A stretch of DNA of 64,000 nt from an uncultured Bacteroidales bacterium (GTDB lineage Bacteria; Bacteroidota; Bacteroidia; Bacteroidales; P3): positions 17,683 through 81,682 of the forward strand of contig ONGA01000006.1 of NCBI GenBank assembly GCA_900317285.1, given 5' to 3'. The notes below the pieces were generated by a model. That model was not told the origin of the DNA and did not search any database. It saw nothing but the letters and a program-made list of their open reading frames with translations. A program made the translations under genes and the position numbers. Shown piece after piece: positions 23,891 through 30,803 of this stretch. Numbering within the stretch: the stretch's first letter is position 1; each line of letters starts with the position of its first letter.

Positions 23891-24751
23891 ATGAAGAAAA
23901 CATTATTATTTGCCAGTATTTTTCTCTTATTGGCTGGATTTGCACAGGCACAGTATGATATATACAATTATCCATTGGGCAATGGAGATACCATATGGTA
24001 TACCATTAATTATGCACAAGGGTCATATGACTCTACTTATGCCATAATAACAACGCCATATACTGATCGTACCTGGAGAGATCATCAAAAGCCAAGTGGT
24101 CAACTGATTATTCCAGACAGTTTACCTTTACCCTGGTGGAGATGCGACACTACAGGATGGGAAAACTATCCCGGCGGTTTTGACCAAGCATGGAGAGATC
24201 TTGCACAAAGAGTTCCTGTAATAATTCTTGGCATGGAGGCATTTGGAGATTGCCATAATATCGTTAGTGTAATTATTCCAAATACAGTCAGAAAAGTCTG
24301 GGCATTCGGTGGCTGCACCGGATTGACATCCGTTGAAATTGGAAAGTTTGTTGAAGACATGAGCTATGCCTTTGATGGCTGCACCCACCTCACGACTATC
24401 CGAAGCCGTGCCGAATATCCTCCCATTTGTGACGAACATACGTTCGATGGCGTGCCAAACTACGCCGATATTATCGTCCCTTGCGGAGCTGCTTACCGAT
24501 ACCAGTTGAGTGACTACTGGAATGCTTTCAGTCGGATCACTGAAGATTGTAGCGATATTAATGACGTGGAGAACGACGGCATACATGTATGGGTAGATGG
24601 CAGACAAATAAAGGTCGAAGGTGCCAAAGGACAACCGTTATTCATATTCGATATAACTGGTCGACAAATAGCAAACAACAATATTCCCACTGGAGCTTAT
24701 CTTGTCAAAATCGGCGATTACCCCGTCCGCAAGGTGGTGGTGATAAGGTAA
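23891..24751 (+). CDS. Small BspA-like protein with secretion-tail-like C-terminus
   Basis: The 286-residue protein begins with a signal peptide (MKKTLLFASIFLLLAGFAQA). The middle contains LRR_5-type units (IPNTVRKVWAFGGCTGLTSV, then MSYAFDGCTHLTTI), a short version of the protein at 1-1268. The last 50 residues (FIFDITGRQIANNN, then GAYLVKIGDYPVRKVVV) resemble the type IX secretion C-terminal sorting domain. It is therefore likely exported and anchored at the surface. The start at 23891 follows the previous stop by 1 nt; an overlapping ATG at 23879 adds four residues and is less likely. Confidence 0.82.
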   Translation: MKKTLLFASIFLLLAGFAQAQYDIYNYPLGNGDTIWYTINYAQGSYDSTYAIITTPYTDRTWRDHQKPSGQLIIPDSLPLPWWRCDTTGWENYPGGFDQAWRDLAQRVPVIILGMEAFGDCHNIVSVIIPNTVRKVWAFGGCTGLTSVEIGKFVEDMSYAFDGCTHLTTIRSRAEYPPICDEHTFDGVPNYADIIVPCGAAYRYQLSDYWNAFSRITEDCSDINDVENDGIHVWVDGRQIKVEGAKGQPLFIFDITGRQIANNNIPTGAYLVKIGDYPVRKVVVIR

Positions 24752-24767
24752 CACCTATACCCTCTAC

Positions 24768-24809
24768 CAAATGATAAGCCATGCACACATGTGCATGGCT
24801 TATCATTTG
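24768..24809 (+). terminator. Perfect 20-bp hairpin after the BspA-like gene
   Basis: CAAATGATAAGCCATGCACA (24768-24787) pairs perfectly with 24790-24809 around a 2-nt apex. This is much longer than normal terminators and has no T-tract. It may stop transcription on both strands or protect the 3' end. Confidence 0.7.
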
Positions 24810-24812
24810 TAT

Positions 24813-24910
24813 GGGTACACTATAGGAACACTATAGGAACCATAGCGTTACCATATACCGAGGCAAAAGGGGAACAATAGATGAGCAAAAGGGGAGCAAA
24901 ACCGATAGAC
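24813..24910. repeat. Word-repeat tract related to the dispersed elements
   Basis: ACTATAGGAAC is repeated twice and AAAAGGGGA/GAGCAAAAGGGGAGC words follow. The style and the ATAGGA and CCGATAGA words recall the elements at 6056 and 17,908, but no long block is shared. It fills the gap before the AbiEii-like gene. Confidence 0.5.
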
Positions 24911-25010
24911 ATATTTAGATACCTTCTTGTTCTTTTTTGCGGAGAAAAAATATATTATTCTCCGCAAATATGCGGAGAATAATTCGTATATTTGCCGCAT
25001 GGAATAAATA

Positions 25011-25628
25011 CTATCTCTGAAGTTTCTTGACTTCGGCGATAATAGTCGATTTTATCTCTTCCCAGCTAACAGGGATTTGCATCTTGGGCATAGCTTGTTG
25101 TTCAGCATCCTCAAAATAGTTGAGGCTGAGCAATGCACGGAAAAAAGAATGGTTGGGATATTTCTGAGCGTAAAAATCGAGGAGCTCAGAAAGTGTGTAG
25201 TTCTGCAATAAAAAGTAAATGTCGACAAAGTCTTTGCGAGTGCCTCGGCCTTCGATGGCGTTTATCTTCATGGCGGCAATGTCTCGGGGAGAGGCCAGGG
25301 TAATGCCGTCTTCAACAATGGCCGCATCTATCCATGGATACTGGCTGTAATCAATCACATCAACCTTGATACCACGCAAAGCGCCTTGCAATATTCTTTT
25401 TGTGCGGTTGTGAACGGTAAAAGAATCCATTGAGGAAAACATTTCTATAATGTCATCCTGCTCTACTGCAAGAGTTCCAAAGAAATCCAGGTCGATAGAC
25501 TGACGATGACCATACTGCAAAGCAAGGGCTGTACCACCAACCAACCGAAGACCGCTCATTTCGGGTCGGGAGGATAACTCTTTCAGGAGTTCCAGAGTGT
25601 CGGAAAAGACTGTCTGAAGTTGTAACAC
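25011..25628 (-). CDS. AbiEii-type nucleotidyltransferase toxin
   Basis: The 205-residue protein begins MLQLQTVFSDTLELLKELSS and has the AbiEii core LVGGTALALQYGHRQSIDLD at residues 29-48, including the GG and the D-x-D metal pair of the DNA-polymerase-beta-type fold. Relatives transfer nucleotides to tRNA or similar targets and act in type IV toxin-antitoxin systems and phage abortive infection. The partner gene lies upstream with a 46-nt overlap. The conserved opening supports the start at 25628 despite that overlap. Confidence 0.85.
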   Translation of the reverse strand: MLQLQTVFSDTLELLKELSSRPEMSGLRLVGGTALALQYGHRQSIDLDFFGTLAVEQDDIIEMFSSMDSFTVHNRTKRILQGALRGIKVDVIDYSQYPWIDAAIVEDGITLASPRDIAAMKINAIEGRGTRKDFVDIYFLLQNYTLSELLDFYAQKYPNHSFFRALLSLNYFEDAEQQAMPKMQIPVSWEEIKSTIIAEVKKLQR

Positions 25629-25888
25629 CGGTATTCTTCTTTTTGGGTATCGGTCATGTTACAGACAAACGCCAGTGCTTCGGGAGATAGCGACCGCAGT
25701 CCTTTGCAGTCGCTGGCTATGCGGTCCAATCCATAGTAGTCGCGCACCATACGCCAGTCGTCCAGTTCGCCGCACTCAAGCACATGCTGTATCAGCTGTG
25801 CCGAATTCTTCTCGGGGTCGAACTGCTCGCGGTCAATGTCCCAGAACAGGACTGGCGAGAGCTTTTCTATTTGAAGTCGTTTGTCCAT
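25583..25888 (-). CDS. DUF6922-like protein, likely antitoxin of the AbiEii-like toxin
   Basis: The 101-residue protein starts MDKRLQIEKLSPVLFWDIDR. The segment SPVLFWDIDREQFDPEKN is typical of a family encoded beside AbiEii toxins in Bacteroidota (I believe DUF6922, not certain). It continues with a helical section (ELDDWRMVRDYYGLDRIASD) that could bind DNA or the toxin. Its 3' end overlaps the toxin by 46 nt in another frame. No promoter is evident and a hairpin separates it from the DUF1015 gene upstream. Confidence 0.78.
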   Translation of the reverse strand: MDKRLQIEKLSPVLFWDIDREQFDPEKNSAQLIQHVLECGELDDWRMVRDYYGLDRIASDCKGLRSLSPEALAFVCNMTDTQKEEYRCYNFRQSFPTLWNS

Positions 25889-25897
25889 TGTTAAAAG

Positions 25898-25931
25898 AAG
25901 GGTATACGCCAACGGGTTGACGTATACCCTT
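25898..25931 (-). terminator. Hairpin between DUF1015 and the AbiEii-like pair
   Basis: An 11-bp perfect stem (AAGGGTATACG with CGTATACCCTT, 12-nt loop). On the minus strand it is followed by CTTTTAAC, a weak T-tract, and lies after the DUF1015 stop. Confidence 0.65.
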
Positions 25932-25967
25932 TGGTTTTGTTATTATCTCCCTCTGCGGGAGAACCCG

Positions 25968-27233
25968 CTAGCAGAGCTCGTGGATCACGAGGCCGGAGCG
26001 GAGTTTGGGCTCGAACCAGGTGGTCTTCGGGGGCATGATGTTGCCGGTGTCGGCAATGTCGATGATCTGCTTCATGCTGACGGGATAGAGGGCGAAGGCG
26101 ACCTTCATCTCGCCGTTGTCGACGCGACGTTTCAGCTCGCCGAGGCCGCGGATGCCGCCGACGAAGTCGATGCGCTTGTCGGTGCGGAGATCCTTGATGC
26201 CGAGCACCTTGTCGAGCACGAGGTTGCTGAGGATGGTGACATCGAGCACGCCGATGGGGTCGTTGTCGTTGTAGGTGCCGGGCTTGGCGGTCATCTTGTA
26301 CCAGTGGCCGTCGAGGTACATGCTGTGCTCATGCAGCTTGGCGGGCTTGTAGATGTCGGTGCCCATGTCGGTGAGCTTGTAGCTCTCGCCGACGGCTTTG
26401 AGGAACTGCTCCTTGCTGAGGCCGTTGAGGTCCTTCACCACGCGGTTGTAGTCGATGACGTTGAGCTGGTTGTCGGGGAAGATGACGGTCATGAAGTAGT
26501 TGTACTCCTCCTTGCCGGTGTGGTGGGGGTTCTGCTCCTTCTTCTCCTGGCCCACGAGGGCGGCGGCGGCGCTGCGGTGGTGGCCGTCGGCGATGTACAT
26601 GGCGGGAACCTGTTTGTCGAAGATGTCGACGAGCTCGGCGATGGTCTTCTTGTCGTCGATGACCCAGAAGCGGTGGCCGAAGCCGTCTTCCTTGGCGATG
26701 AAGTCATAGATAGGCTTCTTGGCGGTGATGCCGGCCACGATCTCGTCGATGCGGGCGATGGCGGGATAGGCGAAGAAGACGGGCTCCACGTTGGCGTTGG
26801 TGATGCGGACGTGTTTCATGCGGTCCTCTTCCTTGTCCTTGCGGGTGAGTTCGTGTTTCTTGATGACCTTGTTGACATAGTCCTCGCTGTAGGCGCAGGC
26901 CACGATGCCGTACTGCCACTTGGCGTCCTTGTCCTTGGGGTTCATGCTCTGGGCGTAGATGTAGAGTTTCTCCTCTTCATCCTTCACCAGCCAGCCAAGG
27001 TCCTTGAACAGGTTGTAGTTCTTGACGACCTGGAGGTACACTTCGGGCGAGTGCTCGTCGGTGCCTTTGGGGAGGTCGATCTCAGCCTTGGTGACGTGCA
27101 GCAGGCTGTAGGGGTTGCCCTCGCATTCCACGCGGGCCTCTTCGGAGTTCAGCACGTCGTAGGGACGCGAAGCCAGTTTCTCGACGATGTCCACCGGGGG
27201 GCGGAATCCTTTAAAGGGTTTGATAATTGACAT
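25968..27233 (-). CDS. DUF1015 family protein
   Basis: The 421-residue protein begins MSIIKPFKGFRPPVDIVEKL and contains the family's RPYDVLNSEEAR, YGIVACAYSEDY, and MYIADGHHRSAAA (near residue 220) motifs. It ends with NIMPPKTTWFEPKLRSG, also conserved. The family is widespread, sometimes beside serine-biosynthesis genes, but has no established function. Here it sits 23 nt after a PIN toxin gene on the same strand and has no visible promoter, so it may depend on the toxin-antitoxin promoter. Codon use is strongly biased, as in highly expressed genes. Confidence 0.9.
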   Translation of the reverse strand: MSIIKPFKGFRPPVDIVEKLASRPYDVLNSEEARVECEGNPYSLLHVTKAEIDLPKGTDEHSPEVYLQVVKNYNLFKDLGWLVKDEEEKLYIYAQSMNPKDKDAKWQYGIVACAYSEDYVNKVIKKHELTRKDKEEDRMKHVRITNANVEPVFFAYPAIARIDEIVAGITAKKPIYDFIAKEDGFGHRFWVIDDKKTIAELVDIFDKQVPAMYIADGHHRSAAAALVGQEKKEQNPHHTGKEEYNYFMTVIFPDNQLNVIDYNRVVKDLNGLSKEQFLKAVGESYKLTDMGTDIYKPAKLHEHSMYLDGHWYKMTAKPGTYNDNDPIGVLDVTILSNLVLDKVLGIKDLRTDKRIDFVGGIRGLGELKRRVDNGEMKVAFALYPVSMKQIIDIADTGNIMPPKTTWFEPKLRSGLVIHELC

Positions 27234-27256
27234 GGTGTTCTAATTTTATTTGTTGT

Positions 27257-27658
27257 TTATAATATCTTCATTGCTTCGTCCAATCCGATGATGTCAACCT
27301 TGGGGAATTCCACCTCGCGGAGCACATCATAGTGGCGATCTTCGGTGACGATGTATTTGGCTTGTGCCGCCACTGCGCAATCGATGAACTTGTTGTCATC
27401 GGGGTCGGCAGTAATAAGATTGAACTTGTAGAATGTATTGATGAACAGCGTGTGTGGATTGTTAAGAATGACTTCCAGCACCAGTGAGGCGAAAGTCTCG
27501 GATGTCTCCCGTTGGAGAATCTCGACATATTCATTTAGTATCTCTGTCGTAACACACAAATGGTTACTTCCGTCGATAAACGATAACCACAATCCGTGGT
27601 AACGGCTACGACGGGATACACATTGTATCAAACTATTTGTGTCAAGGACGAGTCTCAT
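27257..27658 (-). CDS. PIN-domain toxin, second copy
   Basis: The 133-residue protein (MRLVLDTNSLIQCVSRRSRY...) has the PIN acidic residues: D6 in LVLDTN, E39/E43 in TTEILNEYVEIL, D93 in DPDDNKFIDCA and D107 in IVTEDRH. It is clearly paralogous to the toxin at 1512. The start at 27658 overlaps the antitoxin stop by ATGA; an upstream in-frame codon would only add Arg/Pro-rich sequence read from the antitoxin gene in another frame. The target RNA is unknown. Confidence 0.87.
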   Translation of the reverse strand: MRLVLDTNSLIQCVSRRSRYHGLWLSFIDGSNHLCVTTEILNEYVEILQRETSETFASLVLEVILNNPHTLFINTFYKFNLITADPDDNKFIDCAVAAQAKYIVTEDRHYDVLREVEFPKVDIIGLDEAMKIL

Positions 27659-27870
27659 TGCTTGGCGTGAAGGTCTTTGTTGCGCAGCTGGTCGAGACGT
27701 TCTTGGTCGAGCACGCCCTCGTCCCACAGACGATCGGACTCAGCATCGAGGCGACCTTGGAAGTAGCGCATCAGCACATCCTTGATTTCCAAAGCACGGC
27801 TTTCGCTTTTGTCGAACGAAAAGAGCTTTAGCAGATGCATCTGCGTTGGCGTTATTTGCGTTGCGTTCAT
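27655..27870 (-). CDS. Antitoxin of the second PIN pair
   Basis: A 71-residue protein, MNATQITPTQMHLLKLFSFD..., ending LRNKDLHAKQ. Its core (VLMRYFQGRLDAESDRLWDE, then GVLDQERL) matches the antitoxin at 1913. ATGs at 27870 and 27873 are adjacent and either may be used. A -7 box lies about 27 nt upstream. Confidence 0.8.
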   Translation of the reverse strand: MNATQITPTQMHLLKLFSFDKSESRALEIKDVLMRYFQGRLDAESDRLWDEGVLDQERLDQLRNKDLHAKQ

Positions 27871-27897
27871 CATAATTATACACTTTATTTCACGGTG

Positions 27898-27905
27898 CAA
27901 AGATA
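27898..27905 (-). promoter_or_regulatory. -7 box of the second PIN toxin-antitoxin operon
   Basis: TATCTTTG on the minus strand. It is back-to-back with the -7 box of the candidate RNA at 27959, with 53 nt between the two. Confidence 0.55.
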
Positions 27906-27958
27906 CTAACTTTTCTTGATATGGGGAAATAATATTTTTCTATATCAGAAAAATGTCG

Positions 27959-27966
27959 TAATTTTG
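27959..27966 (+). promoter_or_regulatory. -7 box of the 6S-like RNA
   Basis: TAATTTTG matches TAnnTTTG. Upstream spacing to a T-rich -33 region is 18-19 nt, but the TTTG is imperfect. Confidence 0.6.
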
Positions 27967-27971
27967 CAGTC

Positions 27972-28135
27972 GATTTCAATAGATGGAATCACCGAGGCGT
28001 TATGCTCCGACTGCTAGTTGAAACGTAGGAAATTTCTAACTGAGAACAGGGACGTGTAACGGTTCGCGTGTATTAGCGTGGACTGTTCCCATTTCTTTTC
28101 TCAAAGGCAATTCCTACGGCCTCAACTAGGAGAAA
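27972..28135 (+). ncRNA. Candidate 6S-like RNA or structured leader
   Basis: After a small 5' hairpin (27972-27990), a long hairpin closes with CTAGTTGA/TCAACTAG (28014-28021, 28122-28129) and CGTAGGAA/TTCCTACG (28024-28031, 28111-28118). An asymmetric central bubble (28032-28040 opposite 28104-28110) follows, then TGAGAA/TTCTCA (28041-28046, 28098-28103) and GGGAC/GTTCCC with one bulged base. A long hairpin with a central bubble and a 116-nt span recalls 6S RNA and the 6S-Flavo class of Bacteroidota. I matched architecture only, not a covariance model. It may instead be the leader of the lipoprotein gene at 28,210, since no clear terminator separates them. Confidence 0.5.
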
Positions 28136-28209
28136 CGGCATACGGCGCCACGCTTCTTTTATTGTTGCTTGTTGCGGCACGGGAGAGCGGAACAAAAACA
28201 TCAAACGAA

Positions 28210-28671
28210 ATGAAAAAGCTAAAAGTATTGGCAATGATGCTTTGCATCGCAGCAATTGGATTAACAACGTCCTGCACCAAAGACGATGAAGACTTAATTG
28301 TTGGTGAATGGAAACTTACCTACGCCGCACAGACTGTTGTTCAAGTTGATTATTACGGTGAGGTGCATAATATTAGTTGGACGACCAAAGAGGACCCTCT
28401 TGATGCAAAATGGCAGTTCACAAAAGATGGAATAATCTACTCCCAAGCAAAATACAGCAATGGGGAAGTTTACGAACACCAGGACAGATACGTTGTGCGT
28501 GACGGATATCTTGTATTATCACAGGATGAGGACATGTTCTGGGTAAAAAAATACAAAATCGAGAAACTTACCAACGACAAATTAATCCTCACATATAATT
28601 ACGATGGTGAAATACCTGACCACATGGCCGAGTACACACAGGTCGTCTGGGTGGAGTTTGAAAAAATCTGA
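28210..28671 (+). CDS. Lipocalin-like lipoprotein, first of a tandem pair
   Basis: A 153-residue lipoprotein (signal MKKLKVLAMMLCIAAIGLTT, then SC with lipid on the Cys). LIVGEWKLTY after the Cys opens a lipocalin-like beta-barrel domain, and the rest alternates in short strands. The next gene, 55 nt downstream, is a clear duplicate. The start at 28210 gives the complete signal peptide; upstream in-frame sequence belongs to the structured RNA. Role at the outer membrane is unknown. Confidence 0.83.
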   Translation: MKKLKVLAMMLCIAAIGLTTSCTKDDEDLIVGEWKLTYAAQTVVQVDYYGEVHNISWTTKEDPLDAKWQFTKDGIIYSQAKYSNGEVYEHQDRYVVRDGYLVLSQDEDMFWVKKYKIEKLTNDKLILTYNYDGEIPDHMAEYTQVVWVEFEKI

Positions 28672-28726
28672 TACATTATTGGCGGATAAAACTGAAGAGC
28701 CGACAGAATAACACGGCACACGAAAA

Positions 28727-29188
28727 ATGAAGAAAATGAAGTTTTTTGCAATGGTGCTTTGCATCACGACATTTGGGATGATAACAACATCCTGTTCCAA
28801 AGACGACAAAGACCTGATTGTTGGCGAATGGAAACTTACGTACTTGACATCAACTAGTGTTGAAATCGACGATAACGGTCGTATTTACCGACTAACAGGA
28901 ACCTCCGACGAATATCCCGATGATTTCGAAGAAAAAATGAAGTTTACAAAAGATGGAATAGTCTACACATGGGCGTACGTGAATGGGGAAGTTAACGAAA
29001 ATCAAGATAGATATGTTGTGCGCGACGGATATCTAGTATTGGAAGGGGGTATTGGGGGAGTAAAGAAATTTCAAATCGAGAAACTTGTTAAAAAAGAATT
29101 AATTCTTTCGTACAACTACGATGGCGAAATTCCAGATCACGATGCTAATTATTTAGAGCGACTCTGGATGGAATTTAAGAAAATCTGA
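28727..29188 (+). CDS. Lipocalin-like lipoprotein, second of a tandem pair
   Basis: Also 153 residues, with lipoprotein signal MKKMKFFAMVLCITTFGMIT, then TSC. It shares LIVGEWKLTY, QDRYVVRDGYLVL and YNYDGEIPDH with its upstream neighbour, while the middle (residues 45-75) has diverged. The duplication kept length and ends but changed the barrel loops, which suggests different ligands or partners. Confidence 0.83.
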   Translation: MKKMKFFAMVLCITTFGMITTSCSKDDKDLIVGEWKLTYLTSTSVEIDDNGRIYRLTGTSDEYPDDFEEKMKFTKDGIVYTWAYVNGEVNENQDRYVVRDGYLVLEGGIGGVKKFQIEKLVKKELILSYNYDGEIPDHDANYLERLWMEFKKI

Positions 29189-29299
29189 TACATTATCCCT
29201 TGACACGAAAACCGCTTGTCGCACGGAGAATACGACAAAGAGCCCCGAAAGGGGGGCGGCGCAGAATAGAATAAATATTGTGTAGCTATGACTACAAAG

Positions 29300-29335
29300 A
29301 AAGGCTTGGGTCGTTGGACCCAAGCCTTTGCTTTT
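29300..29335. terminator. Bidirectional terminator between lipoprotein and gcvT genes
   Basis: A perfect 13-bp stem (AAAGGCTTGGGTC, loop GTTG, GACCCAAGCCTTT) followed by GCTTTTC. It sits between convergent genes and can serve both. Confidence 0.85.
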
Positions 29336-29350
29336 CGTTATACGTAAAGA

Positions 29351-30457
29351 TTAACCTTCGTAGAAGGGCATCTTAACGGTGACGGCCTTGAGGAGTTTCT
29401 CGCGGATCTTGATGTAGATCTCGGTGCCGGTCTTAGCGTATTCGGCGCAGATGAGGGCGGTGCCGATGTTCTTGCCGGTGCTGGGGCTGGGGCTGCCCGA
29501 GCGCACCTCACCGATCTTCTTGCCTTCGGCGTTGCAGACCTCGTAGCCGTTGCGGGCGATACCGCGGTCGATCATCTCGAAGCCAGCCACTTTGCGCTTG
29601 AAGCCGGCGGCCTTCTGGGCGAGGAGGAGCTCCTTGTTGATGAAGTTGTTGTTCTCGGCTTTCAGCTTGACGATGAAGGCCAGCGGAGCCTCGAGGGGGC
29701 TGACGGTGTCGTCCATCTCGTGGCCGTAGAGGGCAAAGCCCTTCTCCAGACGCAGGGTGTCGCGGCAACCGAGACCGGCAGGCATGATGCCGAACTCCTT
29801 GCCAGCCTCGAAGACCTTGTCCCACACCTCGAGGGCTTTCTCCTTGGGGATGTAGATCTCGCATCCGCCTGCGCCGGTGTAGCCGGTGGTGGAGAGGATG
29901 ATGTTGGGGATGCCGGCGAAGGTGAGGATCTTGAAGGTGTAGTACTCCATGTCGACGATGTTCTCGCTGGTCAGCTTCTGCATGGCCTTGAGGGCGTTGG
30001 GGCCCTGGACGGCGAGCTGAGCCCACTGCTCGCTCTCGTTGACGAAGTCCTTGCCGAGCTCCATGCCCATCTTGTCGGCAATCTGGCTCATCCAGTTCCA
30101 GTCCTTGTCGATGTTGGCTGCGTTGGGCACCATGAAGTATTCGTCGTCATGGACGCGATAGACGAGCATGTCGTCGACGACGCCACCCTGACCGTTGGGG
30201 AGGCAGGTGTACTGCACCTTGCCGTCGAAGAGGTCCTCGACGTTGTTGGTGGTGACATACTGCATGAAGTGCTTGGCGATGGGGCCTTTGGCGCGGAACT
30301 CGCCCATGTGGCTCACGTCGAACACGCCCACGTTGTTGCGGACGTTGTTGTGCTCCTCGATGAGGGTGGTGTACTGGATGGGCATGTTGTAGCCTGCAAA
30401 CTCTGCCATCTTGGCGCCGAGCTTGATGTGTAAATCGGTGTACGGTGTGGTTTTCAT
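29351..30457 (-). CDS. gcvT: Aminomethyltransferase of the glycine cleavage system (T protein)
   Basis: The 368-residue protein transfers the methylene group of aminomethyl-lipoyl H protein to tetrahydrofolate and releases ammonia. Family motifs are MAEFAGYNMPIQY at about residue 17, VGVFDVSHMGE near 43, STTGYTGAGGCEIY near 195, and GLGCRDTLRLEKGFALYGHE near 233. The other glycine cleavage genes (gcvH, gcvP) are not adjacent. The start at 30457 gives the conserved MKTTPYTDLH opening; upstream in-frame sequence is untranslated leader. Confidence 0.96.
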   Translation of the reverse strand: MKTTPYTDLHIKLGAKMAEFAGYNMPIQYTTLIEEHNNVRNNVGVFDVSHMGEFRAKGPIAKHFMQYVTTNNVEDLFDGKVQYTCLPNGQGGVVDDMLVYRVHDDEYFMVPNAANIDKDWNWMSQIADKMGMELGKDFVNESEQWAQLAVQGPNALKAMQKLTSENIVDMEYYTFKILTFAGIPNIILSTTGYTGAGGCEIYIPKEKALEVWDKVFEAGKEFGIMPAGLGCRDTLRLEKGFALYGHEMDDTVSPLEAPLAFIVKLKAENNNFINKELLLAQKAAGFKRKVAGFEMIDRGIARNGYEVCNAEGKKIGEVRSGSPSPSTGKNIGTALICAEYAKTGTEIYIKIREKLLKAVTVKMPFYEG

Positions 30458-30624
30458 TATGACGTTATTTTTTGTTAATATTTTATTTTCTATTTTCCGA
30501 TAACGGACAGGTGGGGGATTTATTGTGTGTTTTTCACAGAAATGTGGAAAAGTGAGTGTATGTTGATGATAATCAGTATGATACAAAATTTGAACAAAAA
30601 AATGAAGCCTTGGCGAAAAACGGG

Positions 30625-30632
30625 CAAAAATA
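30625..30632 (-). promoter_or_regulatory. Possible -7 box of gcvT
   Basis: TATTTTTG on the minus strand, 167 nt before the gcvT ATG. That long leader is notable, but I see no glycine riboswitch pattern in it. Confidence 0.4.
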
Positions 30633-30664
30633 ACAATTTGCAAATAATTGATTCTGCGGTGGTT

Positions 30665-30724
30665 ATACCTATCAACTCTTACTCAACTCTTACCCCTCTC
30701 CTATGTCGCTCCTATGTCGATGGG
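30665..30724. repeat. Short word-repeat tract related to the dispersed elements
   Basis: TCAACTCTTAC is repeated twice, then CTCCTATGTCG is repeated twice. The reverse complement of the second part resembles the CATAGGAG words of copy B. It lies in the 346-bp gap between gcvT and the methyltransferase gene; apart from the possible -7 box nothing else is clear there. Confidence 0.5.
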
Positions 30725-30803
30725 GTAAAAACGGAACACCCTCCCGTTGGGGTGGGAGGGCGGTGGGATGGGGTCGGAATTCTGGAAAGGAGGGGAGGGG
30801 CGG

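Noticed and set aside
25881-27230. Plus-strand open frame of 449 codons opposite DUF1015
   Set aside because: Mirror of the codon-biased DUF1015 gene; Val/Asp/Gly/Leu-rich and without motifs.
30458-30632. Glycine riboswitch in the gcvT leader
   Set aside because: The leader is long enough, but I see neither of the two aptamer cores nor a terminator, and the sequence is AT-rich and unstructured by eye.
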